Below are positions 5,378-8,784 of a DNA stretch of 8,784 nucleotides, one piece after another. How positions within the stretch are numbered: the first letter of the stretch is position 1; each line of letters opens with the position of its first letter. The DNA comes from Dehalococcoidia bacterium (GTDB lineage Bacteria > Chloroflexota > Dehalococcoidia > Dehalococcoidales > Fen-1064): positions 20,712-29,495 of the forward strand of contig PMCB01000048.1 in the NCBI GenBank assembly GCA_003153955.1. The letters run 5' to 3'. Position numbers and translations under genes: made by a program. The notes below the pieces were generated by a model. That model was given only the letters and a program-made list of their open reading frames with translations, was not told where the DNA came from and did not search any database.

Positions 5378-5389
5378 GACAATTGGAAA

Positions 5390-5421
5390 AAATTAGATTC
5401 CAGTAAGCTGGAATCTAATTT
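5390..5421. terminator. Bidirectional intrinsic terminator
   Basis: AAATTAGATTCCAG (5390-5403) is perfectly complementary to CTGGAATCTAATTT (5408-5421) with a TAAG loop, a 14-bp stem. It lies between the convergent CoA-binding gene (stop 5343) and purA (stop 5492). On the minus strand the stem is followed by TTTTTT, a good U-tract for ending the purA operon; on the plus strand the tail is weaker (CGTTTTG). The stem is A+T-rich compared with textbook terminators. Confidence 0.7.
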
Positions 5422-5430
5422 CGTTTTGTC

Positions 5431-5453
5431 ATTGTCGGGCTTGACCCGACAAT
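5431..5453. repeat. ATTGTCGGG/CCCGACAAT hairpin
   Basis: Perfect 9-bp arms (5431-5439 and 5445-5453) around CTTGA, directly preceded by GTC. This is the GTCATTnnn palindromic repeat class again with a third arm sequence. Confidence 0.65.
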
Positions 5454-5459
5454 CAGGGC

Positions 5460-5480
5460 GGTCGAGTTCGAAACTCGACC
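5460..5480. repeat. GGTCGAGTT/AACTCGACC hairpin
   Basis: Perfect 9-bp arms (5460-5468 and 5472-5480) around CGA, ending 11 bases from the purA stop codon. It could form in the purA 3' untranslated region ahead of the terminator hairpin at 5390-5421. Confidence 0.65.
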
Positions 5481-5491
5481 CTACACCAAGT

Positions 5492-6781
5492 CTAGATAAT
5501 CGGGGATTTTTCGATAATCTGTTCACGGGCGGGGCCGACACCGATAAGGTTGGCTGGGCAGCCTGACAGTTCTTCCATCCGCTTGACATAATTCTTGGCA
5601 TTGACCGGTAAATCTTTATATTTACGGATATTTTCGGTGGAAGTCATCCAACCGGGGAGTTCTTCATAGACCGGTTCGCAACGGGCGAGGACATCTATAT
5701 TAGCGGGGAAATAATTGATAATCTTGCCGTCCAGTTTATAGGCGGTGCAAACTTTCAAAGACGGGAGCACGTCCAGGATATCGAAACGGGTGATGACCAT
5801 CCCGGTGAAACCGTTGACCCGCTGGCTGAACCGGGCAGCGACGCCGTCAAACCAGCCGCAGCGGCGGGGACGTCCGGTGGTGGTCCCGAATTCATGGGCG
5901 CGTTCGCGGATCTGGTCGCCAACCGCATCCTTAAGTTCGGTGGGGAAAGGCCCGCCGCCGACACGGGTACAATAAGCTTTATAGACGCCCAGAATAACAT
6001 TCATTTTATTGGGGCCGATGCCGGTGCCGATGGAAGCGCCGCCGGCAATCGGGGAGGAAGAAGTGGTGTAGGGATAGGTGCCGAAATCCGGGTCGAGCAG
6101 TGTGCCTTGAGCACCTTCCAGCAGGATGGTTTTACCCTTCTCCAGCGCTTCGTTCAAGGTTAAAGTCGTTTCCTGAATATAAGGCGCAAGCCGCTGACCG
6201 TAAGCGAGGTACTCGTCATAAATAGGTTCCAGTGCCAGGGGTTCGACGCCGTAGATTTTAGTGAGGACCTGATTCTTGCGGTCGAGAGCCGCTTTCAACT
6301 GTACCTTAAAGGCTTTTTTATCCATTAAATCACCGACGCGGATCCCGCGGCGGGCTACTTTATCCGAATAAACCGGGCCGATGCCTTTGAGTGTGGTGCC
6401 GATGGCGCTGTTACCCAGGGATTGTTCTTCAAGTTTATCGAGCAGCAGGTGATAAGGCATGATGAGCTGGGCGCGGTCGCTGATGGACAAGCGTGCAGGA
6501 GAGACATCCACACCTCTAGAGGTGAGCATGTCCATTTCGGTGAAAAGAGACTTCGGGTTAACGACCACGCCGTTGCCGATTACGGAGACAGCGTCTTTGG
6601 AAAAGATACCGGAAGGTATCAGATGCAGGGCGAATTTACCAAGATTGTTAATGACCGTGTGGCCGGCATTATCGCCGCCGGAATAGCGGACAACCACGTC
6701 CGCTTTTTCTGTAATTAAATCGACGACCCGCCCTTTGCCCTCATCCCCCCACTGCGCTCCAATAATAGCTATTACCGGCAT
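5492..6781 (-). CDS. purA: Adenylosuccinate synthase
   Basis: Joins IMP and aspartate with GTP to give adenylosuccinate, the first committed step from IMP to AMP; a cytosolic homodimer in known cases. The 429-residue length is normal for the family. Visible signatures are WGDEGKG (11-17, catalytic Asp13), GGDNAGHT (35-42, catalytic His41), GTTLKGIGPVYSDK (128-141), EGAQG (222-226), VGGGPFPTE (274-282), TTGRPRRCGWFD (301-312) and the C-terminal GVGPARE. Every key residue I can check is present. The minus-strand ATG is preceded by GGGGGA about 5 bases upstream. It starts 13 bases after the phosphatidyltransferase gene, so it appears to be the last gene of the inositol-lipid operon. Three hairpins plus the terminator follow its stop. 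Confidence 0.97.
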   Translation of the reverse strand: MPVIAIIGAQWGDEGKGRVVDLITEKADVVVRYSGGDNAGHTVINNLGKFALHLIPSGIFSKDAVSVIGNGVVVNPKSLFTEMDMLTSRGVDVSPARLSISDRAQLIMPYHLLLDKLEEQSLGNSAIGTTLKGIGPVYSDKVARRGIRVGDLMDKKAFKVQLKAALDRKNQVLTKIYGVEPLALEPIYDEYLAYGQRLAPYIQETTLTLNEALEKGKTILLEGAQGTLLDPDFGTYPYTTSSSPIAGGASIGTGIGPNKMNVILGVYKAYCTRVGGGPFPTELKDAVGDQIRERAHEFGTTTGRPRRCGWFDGVAARFSQRVNGFTGMVITRFDILDVLPSLKVCTAYKLDGKIINYFPANIDVLARCEPVYEELPGWMTSTENIRKYKDLPVNAKNYVKRMEELSGCPANLIGVGPAREQIIEKSPII

Positions 6782-6794
6782 TGTTGTCCCCCAA

Positions 6795-7394
6795 TTAATC
6801 GGATTTTGTTTTATTCCAGATATGCAATAACCGCTGCCCGGCGGTGAAAAAGCTGAGGACAGCGATGATAGTCAACGCAATAAGTAAAACATTGGTGATA
6901 CTGCTGAGCAGTAATCCAAGAGAAAGTATAACCACTCTTTCGGGCCGTGTAAAGAGCCCGACTCCGCCATTAATATTCAAATTCTCAGCCTTGGCCCGGA
7001 TATAACTGGGAAGCTGCGAGGCGATTAAAGTAATTCCGGTGACTGCAACTCCCCAAACGGATTGCCGGTTGGCAAAATATACGGCAATACCGATGAGAAC
7101 GGAGGCTTCGGAAATACGGTCAAGGGTGGAATCGAGCACGCCGCCGAATTTGGTCACTTTATTAATGCGGCGGGCAAGCGCGCCGTCGAGCATATCAAAT
7201 AACCCGGCAAACAGCACCACCCAACCGGCAGCAAAGGGGTGTTTGATGGCCACCAGTACAGCGGCGCCGAAAGTGATCAGCATGCCGATAACAGTGAGAC
7301 CGTTCGGGGTGATATGTGTCTTTTCCAGCACGGTTACCACCGGGTCGGCGAAATACTTGCCTAATGTCCTGCGCGCACCTTCTAAATTGGCCAT
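6795..7394 (-). CDS. pgsA: CDP-alcohol phosphatidyltransferase, probable phosphatidylinositol-phosphate synthase
   Basis: An integral membrane enzyme that transfers a phosphatidyl group from CDP-diacylglycerol (or an ether equivalent) to an alcohol acceptor. The 199-residue protein carries the complete family motif DxxDGxxAR(x8)GxxxDxxxD at Asp67, Asp70, Gly71, Ala74, Arg75, Gly84, Asp88 and Asp92, which bind the metals and CDP. About six hydrophobic segments are apparent (roughly 33-50, 56-70, 97-108, 114-128, 153-168, 170-187). The SYIRAKAE (130-137) and FTRPERVV (148-155) stretches resemble the basic pocket of inositol-phosphate-using enzymes. Together with the neighbouring inositol-phosphate synthase and PimA-like genes, this favours inositol-1-phosphate over glycerol-3-phosphate as acceptor, an inference. 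The start is one base after the pimA stop, implying translational coupling; only a weak GGTGAAG precedes it. Confidence 0.85.
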   Translation of the reverse strand: MANLEGARRTLGKYFADPVVTVLEKTHITPNGLTVIGMLITFGAAVLVAIKHPFAAGWVVLFAGLFDMLDGALARRINKVTKFGGVLDSTLDRISEASVLIGIAVYFANRQSVWGVAVTGITLIASQLPSYIRAKAENLNINGGVGLFTRPERVVILSLGLLLSSITNVLLIALTIIAVLSFFTAGQRLLHIWNKTKSD

Positions 7395-7395
7395 T

Positions 7396-8541
7396 TTACT
7401 TCACCAGACCTTGAGCGCGGGTTTTTTCAATTGTTTTCTGATAATAAGCGAGCACCCGGTCAGAAATACCTTCCCAGTCGTATTTGCGGGCGGTGATAAG
7501 AGCCTGCTGCCCCATCTGCGCGCGGAGTTGCTTATCATTCAGCAGTTTCAGCAGCGTATCGGCGAGTGGACGTACCGTCATCGGCGGGACCAGTAGTCCT
7601 TCCCGGCCGCTGGTAATAACCGCAGCGAAGCCTTCGATATTGGTGGCTACGACCGGCCTGCCGGTGGCCATAGCTTCGACTAAAACCAGACCAAAACTCT
7701 CGCGGCTGGTATTCGGCGCGCAAAAAATATCAGCGGTGCGGTAATAACTGGGCTGGTCTTCAAAATTCACCATCCCGGTGAAAACGACATCCTGGAGACG
7801 GTTGTCTTTGACCCATTGTTCGTAGCGTTTCCGCAACCTGGTGCCGGGGCCGCAGATAATCAGGCGGGTATTAGGCATTTCCCTTTTTACATCGTAAAAC
7901 GCTTTCAAAAGGTAATTCAGCCCTTTGCGGAATTCGAGCCGGCCCATAAACACAATATTTAGTTTGCCGTCATTATATTTTTCAATCAGGGGCACATCCG
8001 GACGGAAATATTTCGTGTCGACGCCGTTGGGGATAATTTCGTATTCGGCCGGAACAAAATGACAGGCATAATCCATGGCCGGTTTGGAAACGGCAATATG
8101 ACCGTGCAATTTTTTAGCCCGGGCCTCTAATATCCATTTAGTGACCGGACGGCCGAAACCATAGCCGGGTTTGCCCTGGGCGGCATGGAAAGTGCCGACA
8201 TTGACGGTATCGGAGAACTTAAGTGTCGCGCTGCACAGCATCGGCATAAAGGGCTCATGAAGATGCACAACATCAAACTTCTCTTCGGCCATCACTTTCT
8301 TAATGGCCGGAGCGAGATGCAGAGAAACAGGGATGCGGGTTACCGAATCACTGGCCGGGATGGGGAACGGTCTGCCGATACGGACAAAATGCTCACCGAA
8401 ATCATCCACTAGACTCGAAGAAGGCGCAATGACCTTGACCCGATGCCCTTTCGAGGTAAAGTTATTAAAGAGTGCGGTGATATGGCGTCCAACCCCACCC
8501 GGATGGGAGAAATCATACGGAGATACCAGTGCAATCTTCAT
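7396..8541 (-). CDS. pimA: GT4-family glycosyltransferase, PimA-like mannosyltransferase
   Basis: Probably transfers mannose from GDP-mannose to the inositol ring of a phosphatidylinositol lipid at the inner face of the membrane. The 381 residues are close to the mycobacterial PimA length. N-terminal domain: SHPGGVGRH with the nucleotide-binding glycines (Gly15, Gly16), HLHEPF (93-98) and TFHAAQGKPGYG (117-128). C-terminal domain: NGVDTKYF (172-179), FMGRLEFRKGL with Arg201 and Lys206, and ESFGLVLVEAMATG with Glu281 and Glu289, the EX7E pair of retaining GT-B enzymes. There is no signal peptide or membrane helix, so peripheral association is expected. The start fits the family opening MKIALVSPYDFSHPGG but has no clear Shine-Dalgarno sequence. 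It follows ino1 by 51 bases. The donor and acceptor are inferred from family and context; other lipid or glycan acceptors are possible. Confidence 0.85.
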   Translation of the reverse strand: MKIALVSPYDFSHPGGVGRHITALFNNFTSKGHRVKVIAPSSSLVDDFGEHFVRIGRPFPIPASDSVTRIPVSLHLAPAIKKVMAEEKFDVVHLHEPFMPMLCSATLKFSDTVNVGTFHAAQGKPGYGFGRPVTKWILEARAKKLHGHIAVSKPAMDYACHFVPAEYEIIPNGVDTKYFRPDVPLIEKYNDGKLNIVFMGRLEFRKGLNYLLKAFYDVKREMPNTRLIICGPGTRLRKRYEQWVKDNRLQDVVFTGMVNFEDQPSYYRTADIFCAPNTSRESFGLVLVEAMATGRPVVATNIEGFAAVITSGREGLLVPPMTVRPLADTLLKLLNDKQLRAQMGQQALITARKYDWEGISDRVLAYYQKTIEKTRAQGLVK

Positions 8542-8567
8542 TATACTGTCCAGTTAACTTGCTCAGC

Positions 8568-8589
8568 TCAAGCTTTTTAAAAGTCTTGA
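8568..8589. repeat. Hairpin between ino1 and pimA
   Basis: TCAAG-CTTTT (8568-8577) pairs with AAAAG (8579-8583) and CTTGA (8585-8589), with one bulged T. On the minus strand it begins within a few bases of the ino1 stop. It lacks a following U-tract, so it is more likely a processing or attenuation structure than a full terminator. Confidence 0.4.
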
Positions 8590-8592
8590 AGA

Positions 8593-8784
8593 TTAAGCCA
8601 GTTTGTTCTCAGCAATAAACTTTTCTGTCTCAGCATGAGCCTTGGCGTCGGTATACTGGACCGGCGGTGATTTCATGAAGTAAGAAGCCGGCCCGACCAG
8701 TGGTCCGCCGATTCCTTTGTTCAATGCCAGCTTGCAGCAGCGGATAGCATCGATGACGACACCGGCAGAGTTCGGGCTGTCCCA
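8593..8784 (-). CDS. ino1: Inositol-3-phosphate synthase, C-terminal part
   Basis: The last 63 residues and the TAA stop (8595-8593) of a gene that starts beyond the window. It opens with WDSPNSAG and continues with a [13 protein letters not shown] helix, [18 protein letters not shown] and an acidic tail, the conserved end of bacterial and archaeal NAD-dependent inositol-1-phosphate synthases such as mycobacterial Ino1. The enzyme isomerises glucose-6-phosphate to inositol-phosphate in the cytoplasm. The SPNSAG and MKSPP stretches are conserved around the active site of this family. It is the most upstream visible gene of the minus-strand inositol-lipid run and would feed inositol-phosphate to the phosphatidyltransferase two genes downstream. 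The frame is intact to the edge of the window. Confidence 0.92.
   Translation of the reverse strand, partial: WDSPNSAGVVIDAIRCCKLALNKGIGGPLVGPASYFMKSPPVQYTDAKAHAETEKFIAENKLA

Noticed and set aside
5894..6163. Plus-strand frames inside purA
   Set aside because: Shadows of the conserved purA sequence on the other strand; no start signals.
7039..7596. Plus-strand frame of 185 codons across the pgsA/pimA junction
   Set aside because: It lies antisense to two well-supported genes and its translation has no recognisable domain or ribosome-binding site.

Overview
The window is bacterial chromosomal DNA. The best guess is an uncultured or poorly known anaerobic member of the Chloroflexota, near the Dehalococcoidia. 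This is inferred from the two-subunit 2-oxoacid:ferredoxin oxidoreductase, the inositol-phospholipid gene set, the mixed base composition and the very repeat-rich spacers. No rRNA gene or other taxonomic marker is present, so the assignment is tentative.

Layout. Bases 1-66 are the 3' end of an unidentified plus-strand gene. Bases 67-1451 hold no convincing protein gene. This stretch instead carries several families of small palindromic repeats, a MITE-like element (506-655), and a G+C-rich structured segment (about 700-912) that may encode a non-coding RNA on the minus strand behind a TTGACA/TATAAT promoter. Plus-strand genes follow: an Fe/Mn superoxide dismutase (1452-2027), the alpha/gamma-fused and beta subunits of a 2-oxoacid:ferredoxin oxidoreductase (2175-3872 and 3869-4726, with an ATGA overlap), and a small CoA-binding Rossmann protein (4930-5343). 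A cluster of four perfect hairpins (5357-5480), including a bidirectional terminator, separates these from a converging minus-strand operon. Read in its direction of transcription, that operon is inositol-phosphate synthase (3' end only, 8593-8784), a PimA-like mannosyltransferase (7396-8541), a CDP-alcohol phosphatidyltransferase (6795-7394) and adenylosuccinate synthase purA (5492-6781).

How the genes fit together. The minus-strand set reads as a pathway: glucose-6-phosphate to inositol-phosphate (Ino1), transfer to a CDP-activated lipid (PgsA-like), then mannosylation of the inositol lipid (PimA-like). purA is the last gene of the tight run, probably co-transcribed for convenience. The plus-strand set pairs an oxygen-sensitive iron-sulfur enzyme with a superoxide-detoxifying enzyme just upstream.

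The least ordinary content is in the spacers. Several related hairpin repeats occur here both in a short form and in forms whose loop has been interrupted by extra sequence, including a shared 15-base core. One KorB cysteine position expected to bind the iron-sulfur cluster is a glutamine. I see no CRISPR array, phage gene, transposase or tRNA.
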